A DNA stretch of 64,000 nucleotides from Manihot esculenta (GCF_001659605.2 NC_035173.2:11318859-11382858), one strand, 5' to 3'; numbered from the stretch's first letter, positions 37,744-49,799 are shown. Made by a program: numbers and translations. Notes: generated by a model not told the origin, from the sequence alone.

Positions 37744-38820
37744 TCTAGACACTCATTAATTTTAAATTCAAGTGTGTTTTAATCAATTGTACTTTTTTAA
37801 ATGCATGTAATCCTTTTTTATTTTTGAAAATCTACCATAATGGATTATAGTGTGTGTATGTCTCTCTCGCTCTATATATATTTTTTTATTTTTGAAAAGT
37901 TATTTAATCATTTAAATATATTTATTACTAAATGGATCTGGCTAATATGAGTTGTGGATGAGTCTAAGTTCAGCCTTGATTATTTTTGTTAAGCTCTGCC
38001 TTAGGATTTTCTGCATTTCTTTTTAATTATTAAGTTAGCCAAACTCAAATGATTTGATTTTAAACTTTTCTTCACCATTTATATATGGTTAGAGAGGGTT
38101 ATTGATTAAATATATTTTCAAATAATTGATCTCATTGAAATTTATAGGAATAAATTAGATAATACATGACTAGATTTGAAATCAAGAGTCTAAAGCAACG
38201 GCAGTCAATTATTGACTTATATTTTTAAATTATAATTATAAGTTAATAATAACGTTTGAGAATACTTAATTTATATCGGTTCAATGTTAGAGTTTAAATA
38301 TTAAAATTATTTATCAGTTTAAATTTAGGTAGAGTAATTTTTACAGTATTCTATCTATTGTTCTTCATAGTAAAAGCATTAAAAAGGAGATGAATTTGAT
38401 AACTTTAGATATTTTCAGTTTATTCTTTCCGATTTATCTTGAACAAAATGATAATCATATCGATAAATTTTATTCACAAATAAAAAAAAATGGATTAGCA
38501 CTTAAAGTATACCGCACCCTTGTTATCCAATCACAGGGTACGAGTTTCAGGAGATGGAAAATCGATGTTCTGCAATAGGGATTATAACCCAAACTATTTC
38601 TGGGGCAGCCACACACCAACTGCTTTATATTTGCTTTAGTTGATGACTTGGCCATCATAGTTTGCATTTTTTGCACCCAGGAGAAAAACCCATGTAGACG
38701 GTGTATATCCATTGGCTAATTTACAATCATCTACAAAATTCCTCAATCTGTATCACTATACACATGAATTCATGTGCTGAAGACTTGTTAAATTAAAGAG
38801 CATAAGATTGATTAGAGTGT
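37744..38820. other. Intergenic DNA
   Basis: AT-rich sequence after the F-box gene. Short open frames near 38390-38712 have no recognisable domain and I do not call them genes. Confidence 0.5.
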
Positions 38821-39010
38821 AGCTGCAAGAAATCTCCATATTATTAATAGATTTTATTATAGGTTTTAATCCGTTAATAATTTTAACGGATTTAGAAATT
38901 CATCGGTAATTTTTAATATAAAATATTTTGTGTAAAAATTTCCCAATAGATTTAAAATTCGTTAATAATCTATTAGTATTACTAATAAATTTTAAAATTC
39001 ATTGTTACTT
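38821..39010 (+). repeat. CACTA-like terminal inverted repeat, left
   Basis: This stretch starts AGCTGCAAGAAAT. It matches, for about 185 bases, the reverse complement of 47600-47770, including TTTTAATCCGTTAATAATTT and TTTTTAATATAAAATATTTT. The right copy ends in the canonical CACTA form (TTTCTTGTAGTG on plus). This left copy has a mutated first few bases. Confidence 0.65.
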
Positions 39011-39689
39011 TATAGATATATAAAATAATTGATGTTAAAATTTAGTAACGGACTTAGAATCTATTAGTAATTTATTAACGGATTTTAATATGTTAGTAAA
39101 TATTTACTTTAAAGTATAAGTTGGAGCATGTAAATGCTGGCATAATATGAGATGTATGGCCAAGTCAAATACAAGTATTATAATCGTCTAACTACAAAAT
39201 GGTACATTGAAGGAATTCTTGTAAGTTCTCAATCATTAAGTCTAAGTTTTGTATTTGGACATGTTGGAGTTGAGATCATATTACATGTAGCATATTTGCT
39301 TTAGCAAATAAATTACTAATGTATTTTCTTTGAGTCGCATACCAAAATAATTGCTATGAACCTCAATGCAAAGAAAGTAATCAAGCCTGCTCAAGTCTTT
39401 AACCATAAATTATTGCTGAAGGGACTAATTACATGTTGAGTAGATGATGCTGAACTCCAAAAAATTATTATATTGTCCAGTAAACGAGACAAATGTAGTA
39501 AATTAAACTATCTTGATGATGAAACAATGAAACATCTACTAAGGATGGCCGAAATTTCAACTTTGTGAGTGGATGTTAATTAAGTTTGGTATGCTATTAT
39601 TGTAAAGCTTGTTAAAGTCCATAGAGTGAACAAGACAAAGCTTATAGACATAGTGTGAACGATCTATATCTATAAAGCTAGGTGTTTGA

Positions 39690-40446
39690 TCCATATATAT
39701 GGCTTTGTCTAAATCCCTATTATTAGAAAGGATGATGGAGCTGAACCAACAGATGCTTCACTTCTACAGAAGTTTGGTTGGTAGTTTGCTATATTTGACT
39801 GCTTCTAGACTTGATTTAATATATTCAGTAAGCTTGTTATCTGGATTTATGCTTTCTTCTAGTCCATTGCATTTTGTTGCGGGTAAGAGAGTCCTGAGAT
39901 ACTTGAACGGTACTGCTGAATTTGGCTTATGGTTTTAAAGAAGAAAAATTGTCAAGTTTGAAGGTTATGTGGATAGTGATTAGACTGGAAGTGTTAATGA
40001 TTCAAAGAGCACTTCAAGCTATGTTTTTTTCCTTGGTTCAGATACTTTCTCTTGGAATTCAAGGAAGTAAAAGGTGGTTTCTTAATCTACTGCTGAGGCT
40101 GAATATATTTCAACTGCTGGTGATGCAAATCAATCAATTTTGGCTTAAGAAGCTACTGAAGGATTTGAAAATTGAGCAATATAGGCCTACTGTTATATGG
40201 TGTGATAGTAAATAAGTCACTACCATTGCAAATAATCCTGTTCAACATATGAGAACTAAGCATATCAAGGTGAAATTTTATTTCTTAAGAGAAGCAGAGA
40301 AAAATTCAAAGATCAAGCTGCTGCATTACAATTCTGATGAACAACTTGTTGATATACTTACTAAGGTATTTTCCAAGAATAACTTTGAAGAGCTAAGGAA
40401 GAAGCTTGGAGTATCAAGAAAAAATCCCAAGGAGATTGTTGATTGA
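39690..40446 (+). pseudogene. Ty1/copia reverse transcriptase end and RNase H remnant
   Basis: Frames between 39690 and 40446 contain YRSLVGSLLYLTASRLDLIY, VAGKRVLRYLNGTAEFGLWF, WLKKLLKDLKIEQ, VIWCDSK and VQHMRTKHIKVKFYFLREAE. DEQLVDILTKVFSKNNFEEL closes it. These are the last part of copia reverse transcriptase and its RNase H, in the right order. Frame changes near 39940 and an early stop after DSK show decay. Nothing recognisable of gag, integrase or the catalytic RT core is present upstream, so it is a truncated copy. Confidence 0.85.
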
Positions 40447-40816
40447 TAAGACTTTTCCCAGATACTTAGGTTGCTTAACTCTTAGTTAATATTTTGTTTA
40501 AAGTGTACTTTTTTGCTGTAGATGTAATAATGTAATGGTTAGATAACTAATTTTAGTACAATTCACCACACCTTAACTATACTTTCTTATTTTATTTGTA
40601 AAAGTTGCTAATATCTCTTATAATATGTGTAATCAACCTCATTTTGGGTATATATTTAATAAATCATCGTCTCTCAGTAAGAGAAGAAGAGAGCTAGAGA
40701 AGTTTTGATTTGCTCTATTTTTTTCTCAGTTCGTTACTGGTTTTAGATATCTATTTTCAGTTCTAAATATCTAATTTCAGTATTTAGATATCTATTCTCT
40801 AGTCCAACTCCTAACA
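40437..40816 (+). repeat. Probable copia 3' LTR
   Basis: The sequence right after the copia coding remnant starts TGTTGATTGATAAG and ends CTCCTAACA, about 380 bp. The TGTTG/TAACA ends form a short inverted pair typical of copia LTRs. A TATATTTAATA stretch lies near 40650. The other LTR and a target duplication were not found. Confidence 0.55.
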
Positions 40817-41269
40817 TGATAGAATCAAATAAAATCTTATAGGATTTGGCAAGTACACAATTGCTAGTTCTTAGAGAGAGTTTAGAGGGCAAGCAACCCA
40901 GTTGGTTGGTGGAAATTGGTTTGGGGAAAGAACACTATTTAAGGCACAAATTCAATGTGTGGATGGCAATTTAGAATAGATTGACAGTAAATAGTAGGTT
41001 GATGAGGTAGAGAGAGTTGCAGGATGCCCTACGCTGCTTTCGTAATCATCATAATGAAACTATTGATCATTTTTTTGTTGTTATTTCTCGAGCTCAATTT
41101 GCAATGATGTGTTGCAGAACTGTGGCATTAATAGAAAAAATTATAGATGGAGGATTGAGGTTAGCTGGTTTAATAGGAAAGCCTATCGAAAAGTATCCTT
41201 GCTGCTATCCGAAGAATAACATTCAATATTAGAATTGGAGGCGAAATCAAAAAGATATTTTTAAGGAGG
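40817..41269. other. Unassigned sequence between copia and second Tat-like element
   Basis: It contains a short open frame (41017-41232) without a recognised domain. Its origin is unclear. It may be a leader or gag part of the Tat-like element that has lost recognisable similarity. Confidence 0.3.
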
Positions 41270-41349
41270 CCAACATTTACTAAAATGACATGTTATTGAT
41301 TGTTTTCAATTAATTAACTCATTGACAGGCGTCGAAAGTTGAAAGAACA

Positions 41350-41724
41350 CGTATTTTAGTGTGGATTAGAAAAAAAGACAAGGAAATTAAATGGCCTCTT
41401 AAACTCAATCTTAAGAAAGCTGAAAGGCAAGATAAGACGAAGTACTGCCGTTTTCATGAAGACCACAGGCATACAATGGAAGAGTGCCGGCATCTGAAAG
41501 ACGAGATTGAGAGGTTAATAAGGACCATCACACTTCGAAAGTTCACCGGAAAGAGTAGAAGAGATAAGAGGGCCAAGCACGAGGTAACAACTCATGAAAC
41601 CACCTTTGACTATGAACCTATAGAGGTTACTCATGTATTTGCAGGAGGACCGAGTGTTAATAGGGATGGCTATAAGGAGAGTGTCAAAGATGCTCAGCCC
41701 CTAAGTCAAACCCTGAGATTTTGA
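41350..41724 (+). pseudogene. Tat-type gag C-terminal remnant
   Basis: An open frame contains KWPLKLNLKKAERQDKTKYC then RFHEDHRHTMEECRHLKDEI and ERLIRTITLRKF. The spaced Cys and His residues (YCRFHEDHRHTMEECRHLK) form the unusual zinc-knuckle-like segment of Tat-lineage gag. It is about 120 residues long. The upstream capsid part is missing and no protease follows, so this is an isolated remnant. Confidence 0.75.
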
Positions 41725-41903
41725 CATTGGTCAAGTTAGATGAACAAGCCTTTTATTTTATTCCTGAAAGAAGGTAATTCGTGAAAAATATTATAAATAA
41801 AACTATGATGTATTCTTCAATATTTTCTTTTATCAAAAACGTTAAATGGATGAAAGCGCGGAGACAAGAACAAATGTCACAAGGTGAGTTCTGCTAAACC
41901 GTC

Positions 41904-44036
41904 TGTAATACCCGGCTAGACCCCAGCATCGAAATTCCTACCTTCTGGCTGAATCGCCGTTAGAATCCGGAATTCTCGGATGTCGGAGCCTTCTAGAAGG
42001 GTAAAATAAAGGTTTTCTAAAATGTTTTTATATGTTTTTATGGTTTTAATGAATAAAAAAATTGAGTTTTGAAAGAAAAGACCAAGGAGGGAAAAGCCAG
42101 GTTCGGCCGCCGAACATTGGGCTCTTGCGGAAGCACCTTTGACCCCCGAAGGTGGTCTGGCCAGCCACCTATAAAAGGCTCCATGTCCGAAAATGGGCGA
42201 GTTTTCTCTCTCTATTTTCGGGCATAGGTGAGATTTCGCCCTCCTTTGGTTATTTTGTGTTTTCCTTCATTTCCTTCAAGTTTTGATGAGTTTTTTACCT
42301 TCGTTTTGAATATTTTAAGCTAAGATCAAAGTTTTGAAGCTTTGAGACCCCCGGAGCTCAATTTCTCTCAATCTCCAAGTTTGGATCGCCTCTCTTCTCG
42401 ATCTTCAAGAGGTAAGCGTAGATCCTCACCTTCTTTTATGTTTTAAGTAAGTTTTGAGGGGTTTTAAGGGTGTTTAATGCATGTTTAGAGTAGATATAAA
42501 ATGTTAGGGTTTATGTTAGTTTAATGATAAATGTGATGCTATGTTGATGTTTGTTGAGGTTTAGGCTAGTTTTATACCCCCATATGCTTGAATAAGTGTT
42601 TATGCATGTTATAGAATAGATGGATGTGTGTTGAGAAGTTGGGATGGCTGAATGTGGGATGGCAGAATCGGGTTCTGCCACCCAGGAGAATCCAGGTTCG
42701 ACCGCCGAACCTGTCAGAGGAGGCAGTTTTGACCGCCTAAGCTCGCCCCCAAAAGTTTGGACTTTCGGCTCTGGAGGGGAGTTTCGGCCGCCGAACCTGC
42801 CCCCGAAAGTTTAGACTTTTGGATCTGGAGGAAGTTTCGGCCGCCGAACCTACCACTGAAAGTGCCTGACTTTCGGATCTGTAGGGACCTTCGGCCGCCG
42901 AACCTGCCGCCGAAAGTCCCCTGTCCAGCCTTCCTTTGTTAGTTTTTTATGCATGTTTTGATGATATTTTAGGGGGTTTTCGGGGAGTTGTTTAGAGTCA
43001 TGTTAGAGTTTGTTTGGTCCCTCATTTGAGTCCACCTGTGTAGGATCGGATCCGAGGAACCGAGGAGGCCAGCAGTGTTAGCTGTTTCAGAGTCAGCCAG
43101 AGGTGAGTAGAACTGAAATATGTTTTAAAGTAATGAAATTTTTTAAGCATGTTCATGCACCATGATATGTACTAGGTTGTTTTGCATTAGAATTCATGAA
43201 TATGATGCATTGCATAATATGATGTTGATGTGGATGGATATTGGATGACCCACTAGCCCTCGATATGATATGTTATGATACGGTATGAAAGTCCAATGAG
43301 GCCCATTCTATGCCCCTGACACATTGGATATGTTATGTTACGTCATGTTTAAGAGAAAGTCCAGTGAGGCCCATTCTACGCCCCTAGCACAATTGGATAA
43401 GTAGAGGGTTATTGGCGACAAATCTATCCTTGATGTGAATTGTTTGTGATGTGATGCATTTCATGAAAGCATATGTTATTAAAATTTATTTTACCGTTCT
43501 GCTCACTGGACTTTAGTAGCTCACCCATTTCCCCTAACCTCCAGGTTGCAGGGTTAGAGATAGCATAAGAAGTCAGCAAGGGTAAAGGCGTTGTATATGT
43601 AATAGATTAGTAGTGGACATGAAATGACATGTAATGTAATGTAAGGTATTGTTCAGTAATGTAATGAGGATTAGTATTGTGCTTGGCCCTAATGTATGGT
43701 TAATCCATTTTGGTACATGATCTTTATGAAATGTTTTTAATGATGATATATGTTGAACCAAGCTTGATGTATGTAATGTTGACCCAACTAGAGCATTTGA
43801 TGAGGGCTCTAGTATGGGGTTTTTATGTATACAGTTTCGGTGCATGCACAGGTCAAGCTTGGTATATGAAAAGTTTAAAGTTTTTATGAAAATTTTAAAG
43901 TTTTTATGAAAATGTATGATCATGTATGGGATTTTATCAGGTACACATGATGTATAGTAGGCTTGCTACGGGTCCCGGCGACCTTAAGTCGATCTAGATC
44001 CTAGCGCCGATAGCGGTCCGGTTTCGGGTCGTTACA
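41904..44036 (+). mobile_element. Solo LTR of a Tekay/Del-like chromovirus (plus oriented)
   Basis: This 2133-bp sequence begins TGTAATACCCGGC and ends CGGGTCGTTACA, with perfect 5-bp duplications CCGTC at 41899-41903 and 44037-44041. It has a TATA box at 42170-42177, motif clusters at about 42100-42155 and 42690-42920, and donor-like and acceptor-like sites in the same order as the inner element. Its middle repeat is different: an AGTCCA(A/G)TGAGGCCCATTC unit around 43290-43395. Confidence 0.93.
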
Positions 44037-44153
44037 CCGTCTGAGTGTAAGTCCCATTAAAAGGTCACAAGGCCATCCAGGCATTGCTCACGCATAACAA
44101 GGCATCTCATGCCATGTCACAAGATGAGGTCTGCCAGGCCAACCGGGCATGGG

Positions 44154-45454
44154 TGATACGGATCCAATAGGGCAAATTTCTAACAATGGTGTTGAGCAAA
44201 CTTATGTCATTCAAATGGATCTAAAAGGAGTTCAAAATCATATTCATATGATCCATATATATTTGGGGCATGCTTCAACTCATATGGGACAGATTTGGTG
44301 CAACACTTGCAATCATAGGCTTAGGGAGCCTAATTAAACCCATGGGCTAAAACTACACAAAGGGAAGCCTAAAGTGAAGATCAAGTAAGGCTTTTGTGAA
44401 GATTCAGCTTTGTTATGATGGACTTGCTATATTTTTATTATTTAACACTTGTTTTATTTTAGTTTTGTTTGGGCTTGTATTCTGGCCATACTTTATCCTT
44501 TAAGTTTTAGAGTGTTGGCCCATGTTTTAGGCTTATGTTTTAATACTTATGTGTTATTTTAGTATGTGATTGGGCTTGGGCCTTATGTGCTTAAGTCAGG
44601 TCCAAGAAGAGTGTCTTAGGGTTTTATTTGTTTTTCTCCTTACTATATAAGGATAAAAAACAATTGTAAGAGGTAGCTTTTAATCAAACTTTTCAGAATT
44701 TCTTTCATGCCTTTGGCGTGTATTGCTTTGAATGAGAGTGAGGATTTGCTTTCATCAATTGCACCAGGAATCTTGGCTAACTTATCAACTATTCGTTTAG
44801 GCGTTTGTCGGATTCTCATATAAATCCTTCGATCATTGGTGTTTCAGCTTCTCTAAGTTTGGGGTGCCATAGGAGGTGGGTTTATCAAATCTTTGGATTC
44901 CGTATCTACTTGTGCGTGTGGGTTTGAGGCTTGTGCCATAGGGTTCCGCGTCATTTGGTATCAGTAAGGATAAAAAACAAATAAAACCCTAAGACACTCT
45001 TCTTGGACCTGACTTAAACACATAAGGCCCAAGCCCAATCACACACTAAAATAACACATAAGTATTAAAACATAAGCCCAAAACATGACCTAACACTCTA
45101 AAACTTAAAAGATAAAGTATGGCCAGAATACAAGCCCAAACAAAGCTAAAATAAAACAAGTATTAAATAATAAAAATATAGCAAGTCCATCATAACAAAG
45201 CTGAATCTTCACAAAAGCCTTACTTGATCTTCACTTTAGGCTTCCCTTTGTGTAGTTTTAGCCCATGGGTTTAATTAGGCTCCCTAAGCCTATGATTGCA
45301 AGTGTTGCACCAAATCTGTCCCATATGAGTTGAAGCATGCCCCAAATATATATGAATTATATGAATATAATTTTGAACTCCTTTTAGATCCATTTGAATG
45401 ACATAAGTTTGCTCAACACCATTGTTAGAAATTTGCTCTATTGGATCCGTATCA
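44154..45454 (+). mobile_element. Palindromic LTR insertion: full LTR + primer-binding site + inverted LTR part
   Basis: A complete LTR (44154-44953, 800 bp, TGATACGG to CCGCGTCA) is followed by TTTGGTATCAG, a partial tRNA-iMet primer-binding site. At once follows an inverted copy (44963-45454) of the LTR's first 491 bp. Both outer ends are therefore the same LTR 5' terminus. They are flanked by perfect 5-bp duplications ATGGG (44149-44153 and 45455-45459). The arms differ at scattered positions. The arm ends exactly at a TATATAAG promoter box (about 44644-44651) in the left copy. There is no coding sequence. It lies in the tandem-repeat region of the second Tat-like element. Confidence 0.9.
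44956..44964 (+). other. Truncated primer-binding site at the inversion point
   Basis: TGGTATCAG follows the LTR end by two bases, as in a normal gypsy element, but the expected continuation AGCC is replaced by the inverted LTR arm starting AGTAAGGAT. Confidence 0.75.
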
Positions 45455-45659
45455 ATGGGTCTCGAACATAATTCGAGCATTGGTCTACAGAAACAAAGGC
45501 CATAAGGCCATCTGGGCATAGGTCCTAAACTAGACATGGGTCCCGCATTAAAATCCAGACATTGGTCCATAGAAATAAATTCATAAAAGGCCACAAGGTA
45601 ATCGCTAGTCCAAAATCCAGGCGTTGGCACGCAGAAATACATTCATAAAAAGGCCACAT

Positions 45660-46800
45660 AGCCATTCGGGCATGGGTTCGGCACAACAAGGCAGTTCATG
45701 CCAAGGCCGCAAAATGGGTATATGCTAGGCCGACCTACTGGATGTTAGTCCTGAGGAGTTTCCAAGGCATTTAATGCCAGGCCTGAAGGCGGGTATACGC
45801 TAGGCTAACCTATCGAGTATTAGTCCTAAATCATGAGAAGTTTCTAAGGCATTTGATGCCAAGCTTTAAAGCGGGTATACGTCTGGCCGACCTACCGGGT
45901 GTTAGTCCCGCATCATGAGAAGTTTCTAAGGCATTTAATGCCATACTTGAAGACAGGTATAAGCCAGGCCAATCTATCAGGTGTTATTCTCGCTTCACGA
46001 GAAGATTGTAAAGGCATTTGATGCTAAAAGCTCGTTAGGGCTATAAAAGGCCAGGAAGCCCGTCAAAGTTGTATAAGGCCAAGGATATCACAAGGGTTAA
46101 TAAAATGCCCAGAAACTCATCAAGACATTTGATGCCAGAAAGCCTAGAGGCACGTCAGGGCTAAGATCAAGCCAAGCTGATCTACCGGGTGTTAGTTCCA
46201 CTTCACGAGAAGGTTCCAAGGCATTTCATGCGAGAGAGTTCGTCACGAAAAAGCCAAAGAGCTCGTAAGGGCTTGAAAAATGTCCAAAAACTCGTAAAGG
46301 CATTTGATGCCAAAAGCTCGTCAAGACTGTAAAAGGCCAAAAAGCCCGTTAAGGCTATACAAGGCCAAGGAGCCCGTAAGGACTAGAAAAATGCCTAGAA
46401 GCTTGCAAAGGCATTTGGTGCCAAAAGCTCATTAGGGCTGTAAAAGGCTAAGAAGCCTGTTAGGGCTGTACAAGACTAAGGAGCTCGCAAGGGTTAGGAA
46501 AATGCCAAAAAATTCGTCAAGGCATTTGATGCTAGAAAGCCCAAAGGCACGTCAGGGCTAGGATGAGGGATGAAAAAATGCCTAGAAACTCGTGAAGACT
46601 AGAAAAAGCTAAGGAGCTCGTAACGGTTAAAAAAAATGCCCGAAAGCTTGCAAAGGCATTTAATGCCAGAAAACTCATCAGGGTCAGTGAAAGGCACGCT
46701 AAGGCTGAAAAATGCTCAGAAGTACAACAAGGCTACAAAAGGCCCGGGAGATCATTAGAGCTGAAAAACGCTCGAAAACTTATCAAGGCATTAATATATC
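45660..46800 (+). repeat. Tandem-repeat region of the second Tat-like element
   Basis: Diverged units of about 100-120 bp are built from AAGGCATTTGATGCCA, AAAGCTCGTCAGGGCT, GTAAAAGGCCAAGAAGCC and AAAATGCC blocks. The left part (45690-46010) instead repeats GCTAGGCCGACCTACCGGGT and GTTAGTCC. Related shorter repeats are at 25080-25400. Confidence 0.8.
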
Positions 46801-46899
46801 ACTCGGATCAATTTTTGCCAAGATAAGATCTTAAACCTGACTGATCGTCAAGGAAAGCAAGAATAAAGCAAGGACATCATGCACTCAGCCCGTACAAAC

Positions 46900-47605
46900 A
46901 AACCAAAATGACCTAGGTCATAAAGACAACTATCATCTTCGAATCTAAAGAATCGAAGACCAGCGGGGAGACCTCTAATGCTACATAAGAGTTTTTCAAA
47001 GTAAGCCGTGAGCTGTCACCATAAGATAGGGCCACGTGGTAAGGTTTGATAAGCGGATAAGCGTTGCCACACGTAGAAAGGAAGACTCAGATGACCGGCT
47101 CCTAATCAAGGTTTAGACGACCATTATGCTTGAAACCAAGAGAAAAGACTCGGCCTCAGGACAAGTCGATTTCAAGTCAGATAGACTCACCCTCTCAAAC
47201 GTCAGGCCGGGTCTCCATAAGGAAGTTACCGTTAAACAGCTCGAATCCAACATATCCCCTTTACGCCTGCGATCACAGGATTTTCGACCAATTAGCTGGT
47301 GAAGATCCCTTACTAACAGGCCGGCCACATCATCGCTAGATTATCTGAAAATGTTAGATTTATCTCCGCCTTTTTATAGTACAAAAGAGAAACGATCACA
47401 GAGGCAAGGGGACACTATTCTTTCACACCAATACTCTGAATTCTAAACAATTCCTTACTCCTGCTTTGTTCTTCAGTTTACTGACTTAAGTATCAGAGTG
47501 GCTGCCGTAGGCGCCAACTACTTCACTTTTTCCTTCTTGTAGGTCTATCCAATCACAATACAACTCCAGTCCATCCACGTCATAATTTTAGTTCTAGCAA
47601 CATCA
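46900..47605 (+). repeat. Probable 3' LTR of the second Tat-like element (limits approximate)
   Basis: It is collinear with 27700-28305. Blocks include ATCATCTTCGAATCTAAAG, GTGAGCTGTCACCATAAGAT, CCACGTGGTAAGG, AAGTTACCGTTA and ATCACAGGATTTT. TTTTTATAGTAC (47372) is a possible TATA box, and GCCAACTACTTCAC lies near the end. Confidence 0.55.
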
Positions 47606-47770
47606 ATTACCAACAGATTTTGAAATCTATTAGTAATACCAATGGATTATCAATGGATTTCAAATTTTACACAAAATTTTTTATATTAAAAATTATCAAA
47701 TGAATTTTTAAATCCATTAAAATTACTAACGGATTAAAATCCGTTAATAATCTAGCAATTTCTTGTAGTG
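47600..47770 (-). repeat. CACTA-like terminal inverted repeat, right
   Basis: It ends AATTTCTTGTAGTG on the plus strand, which on the minus strand is CACTACAAGAAATT, the common start of plant CACTA elements. It pairs with 38821-39010. The two 3-base flanks (TGT left, TCT right) do not match perfectly. Confidence 0.7.
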
Positions 47771-48640
47771 TCTTAATTTATAATTATCATTTTACATTTT
47801 AATATACTAAAAAAATAAATGATAAAATGTCTTGATTATTATTTTTTAAAATTAATTTCTTATTTACATGTATTTTAAATTTTAATTGTGATTAAAATTA
47901 TATATATATATATATATCATCAAATAAAATTTTTAAGTTTAATGTTATATATAAAATTAATTTAAAAAAATTATATCCATTGCTTATACATTTTGAAAGA
48001 ATCAATCTTATGTATTTTTAAAATACCATAGTAACTTAAATATAATTAAAAAAATTCCATATTATAAGTACTTATTAAACATATAATAACAAATAAAAAA
48101 TAAAATATTTCACATTATTTATATTATTAACAACATAAAAAATTATACATACGAGAGGATTTTTAGGAGGGTTGGGGACCACGACCCTATCTACCTCTTC
48201 CCTCCGCCTACTACAATATACATATATATATATATGGCTTGAGTTTCACCAGGAATTGGTAGAATCTAGTAAAATAATGCAGGTATCTACTAGTATTAAA
48301 CTCAAACGCATGAATGATCGTAGAGTTGGTCGGTCTAATTTGAATTGAAGTAACTGGGATTAGGGAAGCCAACTGCTAGCTCTTGTTGCTTTGCCTTTTT
48401 TTTTTTTTTTTTTAATTTATTCTGCTCCCATGTTCGGCAATTTGGCAATTTGTGTTTCAGTGTATTTTTTCTGTATAGAGTTTTGGCAAAAAGTTATTGA
48501 CAAAAATTTATTGACAAAAAGTTTTTGAAATTGCAGATTATAATTTTAATAAACTAAAATGGCTTAGTATCGCTTTAATAAAATTTTTTATACGATGGAT
48601 TATCTTTTTATAAAAAATTGATACACGAACTATTTACTCT
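47771..48640. other. AT-rich intergenic DNA with simple repeats
   Basis: It contains an AT dinucleotide run (about 47902-47918) and a long T run (about 48394-48412). No gene is seen. Confidence 0.5.
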
Positions 48641-49432
48641 TTTTTTATCAATGCAAGTTGTATTGCATTTCATCAAGATTTAAAGGATAATATACAAAGA
48701 GAGTCTAAAATTTATACTAATGGCTCACTAGTCAAATTCAAAAGTTCAACTAAAAACATAATAAAAAACCAATCAAAAGCAAATCGAATAAAAAACCAAT
48801 TAAATCAACTCCAATACAAATAAACATACAAACCGACGAAAAACGCAAAAGGAATCGACCGCTTAGTGGACTGTGTACCACCATCAATCGATTGCTCGTC
48901 ATTGACAACGAGAACCAAAATGAAGCTTAGCAAAACGAAACAGCACAAAAGGCATTGTAGTAGCAACTACAGACCGAAACAACAGAATGAACACAGACAA
49001 ACCAAAACAAGCCAAAGGATAAGCAAGATCGGAAAAATACTCAGATCAACAGCCAGAAAGAGAATGCAGCAGGAGTCACACGGAAGCGATAGTCACTAGG
49101 TGTGGTGGTACGGTCCCGAGATGCATACGTCTCACAATCGAGTGCCCTCCCTAATCGGCAGAACTGGAGCAAGACCCCCAAAGTAGATTCACAAAGAAAT
49201 ACCTCTCGCAAACCACTGAGACCTGCAAACAAACGACCAATGAAAACTCAACACCTCCTCTCTTAGGCCAAAGAACCAATAAGGGTGGAGCAAAGCAAAG
49301 AAAACCAAACAAACTACACAAAACAAGAAGACGAAGACCAAAATACAAAACACCATAAAACATCGACATGTAGAGGAAGCCATTTTCGATCAAGGTCGAA
49401 ACTCCTCCGCCCAGGGGCAGAGAACCTCAAAC
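48641..49432 (-). mobile_element. Possible non-LTR (LINE-like) fragment, minus oriented
   Basis: On the minus strand the 3' end reads GATGAAATGCAATACAACTT then GCATTGATAAAAAAAG, the style of plant LINE tails. The 5' part has a short open frame starting MASSTCRCF. No RT motif is visible and no convincing target duplication was found. Confidence 0.4.
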
Positions 49433-49799
49433 CCTAAAAAAAAAAAAATCCTCCATTTGCGTTCTTTTCTCACTTTCTCCTTTTTGTATTCTTTCTATAT
49501 AATAAAATAAATTCCAACCATTGGCCAGAATAAATTAATTTGCAGCTATCCAATGATTTGACAATGCATTTGTCACTAAATTGTCAATCTTCTATAAGGA
49601 CAAATAAAAACAAATTTTAAATGTTCTTGTTGTGAATAAAACTTCAGAAGTAAGTATGTATTTATATATTTTCACAAGTCTAATTTGATTTCGGTTAGTG
49701 GTTGTTCGGATATCAACATAATCAATATATAAAATTGGAAATGCATATATAATTTATTTAATTACATCACAAAGGTGAGGTCAGACACAGATATCTCCC

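Larger units (their letters stand above)
41270..47605 (+). mobile_element. Second Tat/Retand-like element, internally deleted and nested
   Basis: It has a gag tail (41350-41724), then the 3' tandem-repeat region directly, with no protease, RT or integrase between. A Tat-like LTR follows (about 46900-47605). It was later hit by a chromovirus solo LTR (41904-44036) and by the palindromic LTR insertion (44154-45454). Limits are approximate. It lies between the CACTA-like inverted repeats. Confidence 0.6.

Noticed and set aside
38390..38712. Short open frames downstream of the F-box gene
   Set aside because: No domain, no splice or promoter context, in AT-rich DNA. They could be chance.
44149..44337. 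62-codon frame at the start of the palindromic insertion and its mirror at 45271-45642
   Set aside because: Both are readings of the LTR arm sequence and are identical because of the inverted repeat. They are not a gene pair.
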